Source: Streptomyces sp. NRRL F-525 (GTDB lineage: Bacteria > Actinomycetota > Actinomycetes > Streptomycetales > Streptomycetaceae). Taken from it: a stretch of DNA of 64,000 bases. Position numbers and translations under genes: made by a program. Location of the stretch: contig NZ_JNXE01000017.1 of NCBI RefSeq assembly GCF_000716605.1, positions 62,001 to 126,000 on the forward strand. Direction: 5' to 3'. Below the pieces are notes generated by a model. It made no database searches and was not told the DNA's origin. It saw nothing but the letters and a program-made list of their open reading frames with translations. Position 1 is the first letter of the stretch, and each line of letters opens with the position of its first letter. Below are positions 38,670 through 46,884 of the stretch, piece after piece.

Positions 38670-40327
38670 ACTCCCCAACCCGCCCGGGGCCGTTGGTCAC
38701 GGAGGAGAACGCGTTCTTCTGGGCCTCCGGCGCGGACGGCCGGCTGCGGCTGGCGGAGTGCGGGTCGTGCGTGGCCCTCATCCACCCGCCGCAGCCGGTC
38801 TGCCGGTACTGCCACGGGCACGACATCGGCGTCCGGGCCGTCTCCGGCCGCGCGACGCTGATCGGCTTCACCGTCAACCACCGCTTCGCCCTGCCCGGCC
38901 TGCCCGCGCCCTATGTCGTGGCCCAGGTCGCCATCGAGGAGGACCCCCGGGTCCGGCTCACCACCAACGCCGTCCAATGCGCCCCGGACGAGCTGGAGTT
39001 GGGCATGCGGATGGAGGTCGTCTTCGAACAGGTCGAGGACGCCTGGCTGCCCCTGTTCCGCCCCGCCCGCGACCGTCCGGCCACCGACCCGCTGCCGCTC
39101 GCAGAGGTCGAGACCCACCAACTCGCCCGCCGCGTACGGCCGATGGTGACCACGGAGAAGTTCGAGGACAAGGTCGCGATCACCGGCATCGGCATGTCCG
39201 AGATCGGCCGCCGCCTCCTGGTCCCCCCGGTGTCCCTGACCGTCCAGGCCTGCGAACGCGCCATCGCCGACGCCGGCCTCACCGTCGCCGACATCGACGG
39301 CCTCGCCACCTACCCGGGCGCCGGAGCGGCCTACGGCGGCTTCGGCGAAGGAGGCGTCACCGCCCTGGAGTCCGCCCTCGGCCTGGAACCCACCTGGTAC
39401 AACGGCGGCAGCGAGACCTTCGGCCCCTGCGGCTCCCTCATCTCGGCCATGCTCGCTGTCGCGGGCGGCCTGGCCCGCCATGTGCTGTGCTTCCGTACGG
39501 TCTGGGAGGCGTCGTACGGCGACCTCGTGCGCCGCGGCCGGATCGCGCAGGACCCACAGCGCCAACTGGACGGCTGGATGAAGCCGTTCGGAGCGATCTC
39601 GGCCGCCCACACCCTCGCGCAGAACGCCCAACGCCACTTCCACCGCTACGGCACCACCCGCGAGACCCTCGGCTGGATCGCCCTCAACCAACGGGCCAAC
39701 GCGGCGCTCAACCCCACGGCGGTCTACCGCGACCCGATGACGATGGACGACTACCTCAACGCCCGCCCCATCACCACCCCGTTCGGCCTCTACGACTGTG
39801 ACGTTCCCTGTGACGGGGCGGTCGCCGTGATCGTGTCGGCGGTGGACGCGGCCCGGGACCTCGCCCAACCACCCGTCTACGTCGAGGCAGTTGGGACCCA
39901 GATCCTGGAACGGCTCGAATGGGACCAGAGCACACTCACCCACGAACCCCAAGTCCTCGGCCAGTCCGCCCACTTGTGGTCCCGCACCGCGCTGCGCCCC
40001 CAAGATGTCGACGTGGCCGAGCTGTACGACGGCTTCACCTTCAACTGCCTCTCCTGGCTGGAGGGGTTGGGGTTCTGCGGCATCGGCGAGGCCAAGGACT
40101 TCCTGGACGGAGGCAAGAACATCGCACGGGACGGCGTACTGCCCCTGAACACCCATGGCGGACAGCTCTCCCACGGCCGCACCCACGGCATGGGACTGGT
40201 CCACGAGGCGATCACCCAACTGCGCGGCACGGCCGGGGCACGGCAGGTCGCCGGAGCGCGGGTCGCGGTGGCGAGCAGTGGCGGACTCACCCCGAGCGGC
40301 GTCATCCTCTTCCGGGCGGACGGATGA
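38666..40327 (+). CDS. DUF35 (OB-fold)-thiolase-like fusion, candidate retro-aldolase
   Basis: The 553-aa protein fuses two domains. Residues 1-145 are a DUF35 OB-fold with a zinc ribbon (CGSC at 32-35, CRYC at 46-49). From about 165 is a thiolase-like lipid-transfer domain (ITGIGMSEIGRR, GPCGSLISAML, NTHGGQLSHGRTHGMG). In steroid side-chain degradation, separate Ltp2 and the DUF35 domain of ChsH2 form an aldolase that cleaves beta-hydroxyacyl-CoA without CoA attack. Here both parts are in one chain. I infer an acyl-CoA C-C lyase. Its ATG overlaps the P450 stop. Confidence 0.85.
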   Translation: MNSPTRPGPLVTEENAFFWASGADGRLRLAECGSCVALIHPPQPVCRYCHGHDIGVRAVSGRATLIGFTVNHRFALPGLPAPYVVAQVAIEEDPRVRLTTNAVQCAPDELELGMRMEVVFEQVEDAWLPLFRPARDRPATDPLPLAEVETHQLARRVRPMVTTEKFEDKVAITGIGMSEIGRRLLVPPVSLTVQACERAIADAGLTVADIDGLATYPGAGAAYGGFGEGGVTALESALGLEPTWYNGGSETFGPCGSLISAMLAVAGGLARHVLCFRTVWEASYGDLVRRGRIAQDPQRQLDGWMKPFGAISAAHTLAQNAQRHFHRYGTTRETLGWIALNQRANAALNPTAVYRDPMTMDDYLNARPITTPFGLYDCDVPCDGAVAVIVSAVDAARDLAQPPVYVEAVGTQILERLEWDQSTLTHEPQVLGQSAHLWSRTALRPQDVDVAELYDGFTFNCLSWLEGLGFCGIGEAKDFLDGGKNIARDGVLPLNTHGGQLSHGRTHGMGLVHEAITQLRGTAGARQVAGARVAVASSGGLTPSGVILFRADG

Positions 40328-41256
40328 ACTCCCGTACCACGGAGGTCGTTTCGCGCGTCGTCGACGTCGACGGCATCCCCATGTCCGGGCTGCTGTGCGA
40401 GGTCCGCGACCCGCGCGCGGTCGTCGTCGCCCTGCACGGGGGAGCGGTGACGTCGGGCTACTTCGACTACCCGGACCAGCCCCGGCTGTCCCTCCTGCGC
40501 ACCGCGGCGGCACTGGACTTCACGGTCGTCGCCATCGACCGTCCCGGATACGGCAGTTCGGCCCCGCACAGCGAGACCATGGCGTCCCCCGCGCGGCGCG
40601 TCGACCTCGCCTACGCGGCGGTGGACCGACTGCTGGCCTCGCGTCCGCGCGGGGCGGGACTGTTCCTCTGGGCCCACTCGATCGGCTGCGCCCTGGGCGT
40701 GCACATGGCCGGCGACGAACGCCGGAACGACCTTCTCGGCCTGGAGATCGCCGGTACCGGACGCCACCACGCTCCCGGCGCCGTCGAGATCCTCGACTTC
40801 CGGCGGCGTGACCCGGCCGTGCCGCGACGGTCCGGACCCGGCCTGCGCGACCTGCTGTGGGAACCGTCGCGCCTGTACCCGGACGAGGTCGTCGGCGCCC
40901 CTCGTATCCAGTCACCCGGGCCGCCGTACGAGTCGACCGTCGCCCGCCGCTGGCCACGGGAGTTCGCCGAAGTCGCCGCCCGTGTACGGATTCCCGTCCA
41001 CTACACGCTCGGCGACCACGAACGCGTGTGGAGCTCCGGGCCCGAGGCCATGGCCGACATCGCGAGCCTGTTCACCGGCTCCCCGCGGGTCGTCACCGAC
41101 GAACAGGCCGACAGCGGCCACAACTTGAGCATCGGGCACACCGCGACCGGATACCACCTGAAGATCCTCTCGTTCGTCGAGGAGTGCGTTCTCGCGTCCG
41201 AGAACGGCGGATACGACAACGACGGGATCGACCGTCTCCCGAGGAGGGCCGGATGA
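40324..41256 (+). CDS. Alpha/beta-hydrolase
   Basis: The 310-aa alpha/beta-hydrolase has LHGGAVTSGYFD after the first strand, the nucleophile elbow AHSIGC and a late His in DSGHNLSIG. Ser-Asp/Glu-His appear intact. It could hydrolyse an ester, lactone or C-C bond. Overlaps on both sides (4 bp each) place it firmly in the operon between the aldolase-like fusion and DoxX. Confidence 0.85.
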   Translation: MNSRTTEVVSRVVDVDGIPMSGLLCEVRDPRAVVVALHGGAVTSGYFDYPDQPRLSLLRTAAALDFTVVAIDRPGYGSSAPHSETMASPARRVDLAYAAVDRLLASRPRGAGLFLWAHSIGCALGVHMAGDERRNDLLGLEIAGTGRHHAPGAVEILDFRRRDPAVPRRSGPGLRDLLWEPSRLYPDEVVGAPRIQSPGPPYESTVARRWPREFAEVAARVRIPVHYTLGDHERVWSSGPEAMADIASLFTGSPRVVTDEQADSGHNLSIGHTATGYHLKILSFVEECVLASENGGYDNDGIDRLPRRAG

Positions 41257-41882
41257 GTGACGCCGACGTCGCGGTACTGCTGCTCGTACGCGTGGTCGTA
41301 GGACTGGTCATGATCATGCACGGGCTCAACCACTGGCGCGGCGGCGGCCGGATCGAGGGCACCGCCCGCTGGTTCACCGGACTCGGCCTGAGACAGGGCG
41401 TGTTGCAGGCCTGGGCGAGCGTGCTCACCGAGGTCGGCGCGGGCGTTCTCCTTGTCCTGGGCCTGCTCACCCCGCTGGCCTGCGCCGCCGTGATCTCCGT
41501 GATGCTGGTCGCGGGTCTGCTCGCCCACCGGCCCAACGGGTTCTTCGTCTTCAAGGACGGCTACGAGTACGTCCTCACGCTCGCCGTCGTCGCCCTGGCC
41601 CTCGCGGTGCTGGGCCCGGGCCGCTGGTCCCTCGACCACGCGGCCGGTATCGACCTGACCGGCTGGACCGGCGGCGGCATCGCGCTGGGCGTGGCCGTGG
41701 TGGCGACCGGGGGACTGCTGGGCACGTTCTGGCGACCGGAGCCGAAGGCTGGAGCAGGGCCCGAAGCCGACGCGGATCCCGAAGCCGACGCCGGGTCCAA
41801 AGCGGGCGCCGAGCCTCAGAGCGCCGTCGCGGATCCGGCACCCGAGCACACCCCCGAGTCGGTCGATCAGGAGGCCCGCTGA
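41253..41882 (+). CDS. DoxX-family membrane protein with low-complexity tail
   Basis: The 209-aa protein has four predicted membrane helices typical of DoxX (LLVRVVVGLVMIMHGLNHW, then about 55-80, 85-110 and 140-165). A soluble Ala/Asp/Glu/Pro-rich tail of about 45 residues follows, with repeated PEADA-like units. DoxX proteins are linked to quinone or sulfur redox systems. Its role in this catabolic operon is unknown. Overlaps of 4 and 1 bp join it to its neighbours. Confidence 0.82.
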   Translation: MSDADVAVLLLVRVVVGLVMIMHGLNHWRGGGRIEGTARWFTGLGLRQGVLQAWASVLTEVGAGVLLVLGLLTPLACAAVISVMLVAGLLAHRPNGFFVFKDGYEYVLTLAVVALALAVLGPGRWSLDHAAGIDLTGWTGGGIALGVAVVATGGLLGTFWRPEPKAGAGPEADADPEADAGSKAGAEPQSAVADPAPEHTPESVDQEAR

Positions 41883-42727
41883 TGCGCGTCGGATTCATCG
41901 GGCTTGGCAGCCAGGGCGCTCCCATGGCGCGCCGGATCGTCGAGGCGGGCTTCGCCACCACGCTCTGGGCGCGCCGCCCGGCCACGCTCTCCCCGTTCGC
42001 GGACACGGCGGCTCAGCGGGCCACGTCCCCTGTCGAACTGGCCGCCGCCAGCGACCTGGTGTGCGTCTGTGTCGTCGACGACGCCGATGTCGAACAGGTC
42101 GTCACGGGCGAGCAGGGCGTGCTGCGAGGGCTGCGCCGGGGCGGGGTGATCGCCGTACACAGCACCGTCCATCCCGACACCTGCCGACGGCTCGCCGAGC
42201 GCGCCGAGGTGCACGGTGTCTCCGTCGTCGACGCACCCGTCAGCGGCGGCGGAAGCGCGGCCGCCGAGGGGCGCCTGCTGGTGATGACGGGCGGCGAGTC
42301 CGGCACGGTCGCCTACTGCCGCAAGGTGTTCGAGACGTTCGGCGATCCGGTCGTCCACATGGGCCCGCTCGGCTCGGGACAGATCGCCAAACTCCTCAAC
42401 AACCTGTTGTTCACCGCCAACTTGGCGACCGCGGCGGACACACTGTCCCTGGCACCGGAGTTCGGCATCGACCGAGGCGCCCTCGCCGAAGTCGTCCTCC
42501 ACGGCAGCGCATCGAGCTTCGCGCTCGAACGCGTGAAGGCCGCGGGCGGCACGCTCGACCGTCTCGCTGAACGCGCCGGACCGCTGCTCCGTAAGGACGT
42601 GAGGCTGCTGGCCGACCTCGCCGACACGGCGGGCGCCGCGACGGGCACGGTCCTGACGGCGGCCGACGCGGCCCTCGACCGTATGGGACAGGGACGTCTG
42701 ACGGCACCCACAACTCCCGCTCCATGA
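41882..42727 (+). CDS. 3-hydroxyisobutyrate dehydrogenase-like NAD(P)-binding protein
   Basis: The 281-aa beta-hydroxyacid dehydrogenase has VGFIGLGSQGAPMARRIV, DAPVSGGGSAAAEGRL and GSGQIAKLLNNLLFTANL with the conserved Lys-Asn region. It is the second such enzyme in the island (the other is at 24,672). It ends the rightward operon that began at 32,218. Confidence 0.88.
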   Translation: MRVGFIGLGSQGAPMARRIVEAGFATTLWARRPATLSPFADTAAQRATSPVELAAASDLVCVCVVDDADVEQVVTGEQGVLRGLRRGGVIAVHSTVHPDTCRRLAERAEVHGVSVVDAPVSGGGSAAAEGRLLVMTGGESGTVAYCRKVFETFGDPVVHMGPLGSGQIAKLLNNLLFTANLATAADTLSLAPEFGIDRGALAEVVLHGSASSFALERVKAAGGTLDRLAERAGPLLRKDVRLLADLADTAGAATGTVLTAADAALDRMGQGRLTAPTTPAP

Positions 42728-42730
42728 AAG

Positions 42731-42747
42731 CGAAAACGACCTTCTCG
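42731..42747. promoter_or_regulatory. Weak regulon operator before the second P450
   Basis: CGAAAACGACCTTCTCG is a degenerate 7-3-7 match (4 of 7 and 5 of 7 to the consensus arms) in the 76-bp gap 57-73 bp before the P450 GTG. It is weaker than the other copies. Confidence 0.4.
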
Positions 42748-42803
42748 CCACCGGAGAACATTGATATCGTCGCTCGTCGTCAGACTGGTGACGGAAGGGA
42801 ACC

Positions 42804-44114
42804 GTGCACACCGTGAAGGACTTCGAGGCGATCGACTTCTTCCAGGACGACGAAGTCGTCGCGGACCCCTATCCCTACTTGGCGGCCCTGCGCGGGAAGT
42901 GCCCGGTGCAACGCGAGAGCCACCACGACGTGACGATGGTGACCGGGTACGACGAGGCGATCCAGGTCCTCAACGACTCCGACACCTACTCGTCCTGTCT
43001 CTCGGTGACCGGCCCCTTCCCCGGGTTCCCGGTCCCGCTCGTGGGGGACGACGTGAGCGCGCTGATCGAGCAGTACCGCGACCAGCTCCCGATGAGCGAC
43101 CAGTTGCCGACGCTGGACCCGCCCATGCACACGGACCACCGCGGACTGCTCATGCGGCTGATCACCCCGCGCCGCCTCAAGGAGAACGAGGCGTCGATGT
43201 GGCACCTCGCCGACGCCCAGCTGGACGCGTATCTCGCCGCCGGCGAGGGCGACTTCATCAGCGGGTTCGCCGGTCCGTTCACCCTGAGGGTCATCGCCGA
43301 TCTGCTCGGTGTGCCCGACGAGGACCGCAACACGTTCGTCGAGGGCCTCGAGCACCAGCCGCGGGGCGGCATCGGGAGCACGGACGGCGAGGTGGCGCAC
43401 TCGCCGCTGGAGTACCTGTACGGGCAGTTCTCGGCCTATGTCGAGGAGCGCCGCCGCGAACCCCGCGAGGACGTGATCACGGGTCTCGCCACCGCGAAGT
43501 TCGCCGACGGCTCGACCCCCGACGTCGCCGACGTGGCCCGCGTGGCCACCAACCTCTTCGCGGCCGGCCAGGAGACCACCGTCCGGCTGCTGAGCAACGC
43601 GCTCAAGCTGATCGCCGAAGACCCCGATCTGCAGCGGCTGTTGCGCACCGAGCGCGACCGCATCCCGAACTTCATCGAGGAGACGCTGCGCACCGAGAGC
43701 CCCATCAAGGGCGACTTCCGGCTCTCCCGCGTCCCGTCCACGGTCGGCGGCGTCGACATCCCCGCCGGCACCACCCTCATGGTCCTCAACGGCGCCGCGA
43801 ACCGCGACCCGCGCCACTTCGAGGACCCGGAGACCTTCGACCCGGCCCGCGCCAACGCCCGCCACCACCTCGCGTTCGGCCGCGGCCCCCACACCTGCCC
43901 CGGCGCCCCGCTCGCCCGCGCCGAGGCCCGGGTGGGCATCGAGCGCATGCTCGACCGTACGACGGACATCAGGATCTCGGAGAGCGTGCACGGCCCTGCC
44001 GACGCGCGGAACTTCCGTTACCTGCCGACGTACATCCTGCGCGGACTCACCCATCTCAACCTGGAGTTCACGCTCGTCGAGGAGTCCGAGAAGTCCGAGG
44101 AGCCCGCCCGATGA
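42804..44114 (+). CDS. Cytochrome P450
   Basis: The 436-aa P450 has an I-helix FAAGQETTVRLLSNAL with the Glu-Thr pair, ExxR in FIEETLRTESP and the haem loop FGRGPHTCPGAPLAR with Cys365. It is not closely similar to the P450 at 37,293 (different I-helix and substrate segments), so it probably attacks a different position or intermediate. GTG start with GGAAGGGA upstream. Its stop overlaps the next ferredoxin ATG. Confidence 0.93.
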   Translation: MHTVKDFEAIDFFQDDEVVADPYPYLAALRGKCPVQRESHHDVTMVTGYDEAIQVLNDSDTYSSCLSVTGPFPGFPVPLVGDDVSALIEQYRDQLPMSDQLPTLDPPMHTDHRGLLMRLITPRRLKENEASMWHLADAQLDAYLAAGEGDFISGFAGPFTLRVIADLLGVPDEDRNTFVEGLEHQPRGGIGSTDGEVAHSPLEYLYGQFSAYVEERRREPREDVITGLATAKFADGSTPDVADVARVATNLFAAGQETTVRLLSNALKLIAEDPDLQRLLRTERDRIPNFIEETLRTESPIKGDFRLSRVPSTVGGVDIPAGTTLMVLNGAANRDPRHFEDPETFDPARANARHHLAFGRGPHTCPGAPLARAEARVGIERMLDRTTDIRISESVHGPADARNFRYLPTYILRGLTHLNLEFTLVEESEKSEEPAR

Positions 44115-44299
44115 AAGCCGTCGTCGACACCGACCGTTGCCGGGGGCACGGCATCTGCTGGTCGATCTGCCCCGAGGTGTTCGACCTGACCGACGACGGG
44201 TACGCCGAGGTGCTGACCCCCGAGGTCCCCGCCGAGTTCGAGGACCAGGTCCGCACTGCCATCGGCAGCTGCCCCGAGCGCGCGATCACAGTGAGCTGA
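44111..44299 (+). CDS. P450-type ferredoxin with an extra cysteine
   Basis: The 62-aa ferredoxin has CRGHGICWSICP at 10-21 and a distal SCPERAI. Compared with the ferredoxin at 37,061 it has an additional Cys20, in the position that can ligate a fourth iron, so a [4Fe-4S] cluster is possible. It overlaps the P450 stop by 4 bp and should be its electron donor. Confidence 0.9.
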   Translation: MKAVVDTDRCRGHGICWSICPEVFDLTDDGYAEVLTPEVPAEFEDQVRTAIGSCPERAITVS

Positions 44300-44309
44300 G
44301 GAGAACGGG

Positions 44310-44621
44310 ATGCCCAAGGGGTACGTCATCCTGACCGAGTCCATCAAGGACCCGGCCGGGATGGACGCCTACAGCCGGGCGGCCGGTGCGTCGATGGCCG
44401 AGGGCGGCGCCTCCGTCCTGGCGGTCGACGACGGGCCGCAGCTCCTCGAAGGCGAGTGGCACGGCGACCGGACCGTCGTTCTCGAATTTGAGAGCGTCGA
44501 AGCCGCGAGGGCCTGGTACGAGTCGGAGGCGTACGGGCGGGCGAAGCCCCTGCGGCAGGCCGCGGCCGACACGAACGTCGTGATCCTCGCAGGCTTCGAG
44601 CCGCCGTCCCGGGGTGCGTGA
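44310..44621 (+). CDS. DUF1330-family protein
   Basis: The 103-aa dimeric alpha-beta barrel type protein shows KGYVILTESIKDPAGMDAY near the start and FESVEAARAWYESEAY, typical of DUF1330. Function in the family is unknown; some act as small monooxygenase-like or isomerase-like subunits. AGGAGAA precedes the ATG, 10 bp after the ferredoxin stop, so it is the last gene of the P450 operon. Confidence 0.82.
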   Translation: MPKGYVILTESIKDPAGMDAYSRAAGASMAEGGASVLAVDDGPQLLEGEWHGDRTVVLEFESVEAARAWYESEAYGRAKPLRQAAADTNVVILAGFEPPSRGA

Positions 44622-44646
44622 GAGACACCTGTCCTGTGGGCCACGA

Positions 44647-44675
44647 CAGGGCCCCGGCCACCGGCCGGGGCCCTG
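44647..44675. terminator. Strong GC-rich hairpin terminator
   Basis: CAGGGCCCCGGCC and GGCCGGGGCCCTG form a perfect 13-bp stem around a 3-nt loop, 25 bp after the DUF1330 stop. It should end the P450 operon. The rest of the 211-bp gap to the TetR start holds no other clear element. Confidence 0.85.
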
Positions 44676-44832
44676 GTCCGCGTACGCCGGCCCTCCCGAC
44701 ATCTGCCGGATCGCACTGCCCCGGCCCGGCGCCGCCGTACGGTCAATGGTTCCGCTATGGCCGGAAGGGTCGCCCGATCGCCACGGCAACCGTAATGTCA
44801 CATGGGTGTTGCCGGGGTGGAAGGGGTGCTCA

Positions 44833-45405
44833 ATGACGACGGCCCGACACGAGGAGATACTTGTCGCCGCGCTGGGGGTGTTCGCCGAGCGGGGCTACAA
44901 GAAGGCATCCATCGATGCCGTGGCCGAGCGCGCAGGCCTGACCCGGCAGGGCGTACTGCACTACTTCCCGAGCAAGAAGCGGCTTCTCCTCGCCCTCGTC
45001 CAGCTCCGCGAGGACCTAGCCCGCGAACATCTGGCCGCCCTGCACACCGACACCGGCAAGGATCTGCCCGGACTGCTCGCCGAGGTCATCACCTACGACC
45101 ACAAGAATCCCGGTCTCGCACAGATACACAGCGTTCTCGTGGCCGAGGGCGTCACCGGCAGCGACGAGGCACAGCGGTTCTGCCACGACTACTACCGGTC
45201 GATCCAGGACCAGACCGTCGAGCACCTCACCGCGCTCTACGGCGACCGGGTCCCCAGCGGCCTGACCCCCCGAGCCGCCGCCACCGCCGTGGTGGCGATG
45301 CTCGAAGGGGTCCAGCAGCAGTGGATGCTCGACGAGGAGCAGACCGACTACCCCGAGATCATCCGCGATGTCATGGGCGTGCTGCTCGGGCCCACGCCTG
45401 TATGA
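44833..45405 (+). CDS. TetR-family regulator
   Basis: The 190-aa protein has a TetR helix-turn-helix at about 8-50 (IDAVAERAGLTRQGVLHYF) and a BetI-like C-terminal domain. AAGGGG precedes the ATG at 44,833. It stands alone after the hairpin at 44,647 and overlaps the convergent hydrolase gene by 35 bp. No island palindrome lies in its promoter. It is an alternative candidate for the regulon repressor but less well placed than the gene at 16,846. Confidence 0.88.
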   Translation: MTTARHEEILVAALGVFAERGYKKASIDAVAERAGLTRQGVLHYFPSKKRLLLALVQLREDLAREHLAALHTDTGKDLPGLLAEVITYDHKNPGLAQIHSVLVAEGVTGSDEAQRFCHDYYRSIQDQTVEHLTALYGDRVPSGLTPRAAATAVVAMLEGVQQQWMLDEEQTDYPEIIRDVMGVLLGPTPV

Positions 45406-46168
45406 AATCGGCCATCGCCGTCACGCTCTCCGGATGCAGACTCACCGCGTCCGGCCGTACCCGGAGATCCACCGTGACACCGGAGTGCGCCGCGCGGGCC
45501 GCGAACGACAGGGAGTCGTCCAGCAGTGGATCGGTCCCGGCGACCAGGAGCTGGATCGGCGGCAGCCCGTGCAGGTTGGCGTGCAGCGGGCTCAGCAGCG
45601 GGTTGGTCCGGTCGGCGCCGCCCGCGAACCGGGCCGCGTGCAACCGGAGTTCGTCGATGTCGAAGCCCGGATCGGCGGCCGCGTTGAACAGCAGACTCGG
45701 CGCGTCCAGCGTCAGATCGAGCAGCGCCGACATCAGCACCGCGCAGTCCGGCTCCGGCGCCCCCATGTCCCGCAGCCGCACCAGCAGCGAGGCCGCGAGC
45801 CCGGCCCCCAACCGCTCACCGGCCAGCGCCACCGGACCACGCGCCTGGCACGAGCTGTATACGGCGTGCACGTCGTCCAACGCCCCCGGGAACGACGCCC
45901 GATAGCGCGGGCACACCACAACTGCCCCCGTCCGCAGGGCGAGTCGCTCGGCCAGGTCCACCGCCGACTCCGGCGAAGCCGACAACTGCCGGTCCCCGTG
46001 CAGGTAAAGGATGACCAGTTCGCTCGCGTCCGGCGGCCGTACGATCGGCCCCACCGGGCTCGACTCGACCCGCACCCGCCCGTCGCCGGCCGCCGCACGG
46101 TCCGTGTCCGCCCGTACGTCCGTCAGGTCGGCGCCCGCTCCGTTCGTCCCAACTCGTGTGTCACCCAC
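45371..46168 (-). CDS. HSL-type alpha/beta-hydrolase homologue lacking the catalytic serine
   Basis: The 265-aa protein follows the hormone-sensitive-lipase pattern (ILYLHGDRQL, PRYRASFPGALDDVHAVY, LLSPLHANLHGLPPIQLLVAG). Two catalytic motifs are broken. The oxyanion HGGG is HGDR (57-60), and the elbow GDSAG is GERLG (117-121) with Arg119 in place of Ser. Asp and His regions remain. It may be a binding or scaffolding protein or a decaying gene. It follows the enoyl-CoA hydratase with an 8-bp overlap. Confidence 0.78.
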   Translation of the reverse strand: MGDTRVGTNGAGADLTDVRADTDRAAAGDGRVRVESSPVGPIVRPPDASELVILYLHGDRQLSASPESAVDLAERLALRTGAVVVCPRYRASFPGALDDVHAVYSSCQARGPVALAGERLGAGLAASLLVRLRDMGAPEPDCAVLMSALLDLTLDAPSLLFNAAADPGFDIDELRLHAARFAGGADRTNPLLSPLHANLHGLPPIQLLVAGTDPLLDDSLSFAARAAHSGVTVDLRVRPDAVSLHPESVTAMADFIQAWARAARP

Positions 46169-46880
46169 GGGACATCACCCTCTCCGCTGCCTGCCAGTGC
46201 TCGTCGGACACCCAGAGGCGGGCGAAGGCGCGGGCCGCCTCCTCCTCCGGGACGGCTCCGCTCATCACGCGCTTGATCTCCCGCGCCGGATTGGTCGCGA
46301 GGGATCTGGCCAGGGTGCGCCAGCCCTCGGTGAACTCGGCGCGCGGCAGCGCCAGTTCGAGCAGTCCGACGCGCTGGGCCTCGGCCGCGTCGAGGACCGT
46401 CCCGGCACCGGCTAGCATCAACGCCCTTCCCTTGCCCACGAGTTGGGCCAGCCGCTCGGCGCCGCCCCACGCGGGCATGATGGCCAGGGCCACCTGGTTG
46501 AAGCCGATCCGGATGTCGTCGGCGGCGACCCGGATGTCGGCGGCCACCGCGACCTCGGCGCCGCCGCCGAACGCGTGCCCGTTCAACGCGGCGATCACCG
46601 GTCCGGGGAAGGCCGCGATGCGGTCGCAGATCCCCCTCATCCGCAGGGCCATGGCCATCGCGTCCTCCTCGGTCCGGATCGCACTCAGCTGTTTCAGGTC
46701 CCCGCCGGAGACGAACGCCCGGTCGCCGGCCCCCGTGATGACCAGGGCCTTGGCGCCCGCGGCCGCGTCGAGCGCCTTGTCGAGTTCGTCCATCGTGGTC
46801 GGGGCGATGGCGTTGCGGGCGTGCGGCCGGTCGATGGTGACGACCGCCAGGCCCTCGTCGAGTTCGAGATCTACGTCCAT
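46161..46880 (-). CDS. Enoyl-CoA hydratase/isomerase (crotonase family)
   Basis: The 239-aa crotonase has the oxyanion segments AFVSGGDLKQL and NGHAFGGGAEVAVAADIRVA. The region that usually carries the second catalytic Glu reads NQVALAIMPAWGGAERL, so an exact reaction cannot be set. It lies 4 bp after the ferredoxin reductase gene in a leftward operon controlled from the operator at 47,951. Confidence 0.87.
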   Translation of the reverse strand: MDVDLELDEGLAVVTIDRPHARNAIAPTTMDELDKALDAAAGAKALVITGAGDRAFVSGGDLKQLSAIRTEEDAMAMALRMRGICDRIAAFPGPVIAALNGHAFGGGAEVAVAADIRVAADDIRIGFNQVALAIMPAWGGAERLAQLVGKGRALMLAGAGTVLDAAEAQRVGLLELALPRAEFTEGWRTLARSLATNPAREIKRVMSGAVPEEEAARAFARLWVSDEHWQAAERVMSRG

Positions 46881-46884
46881 GGCC

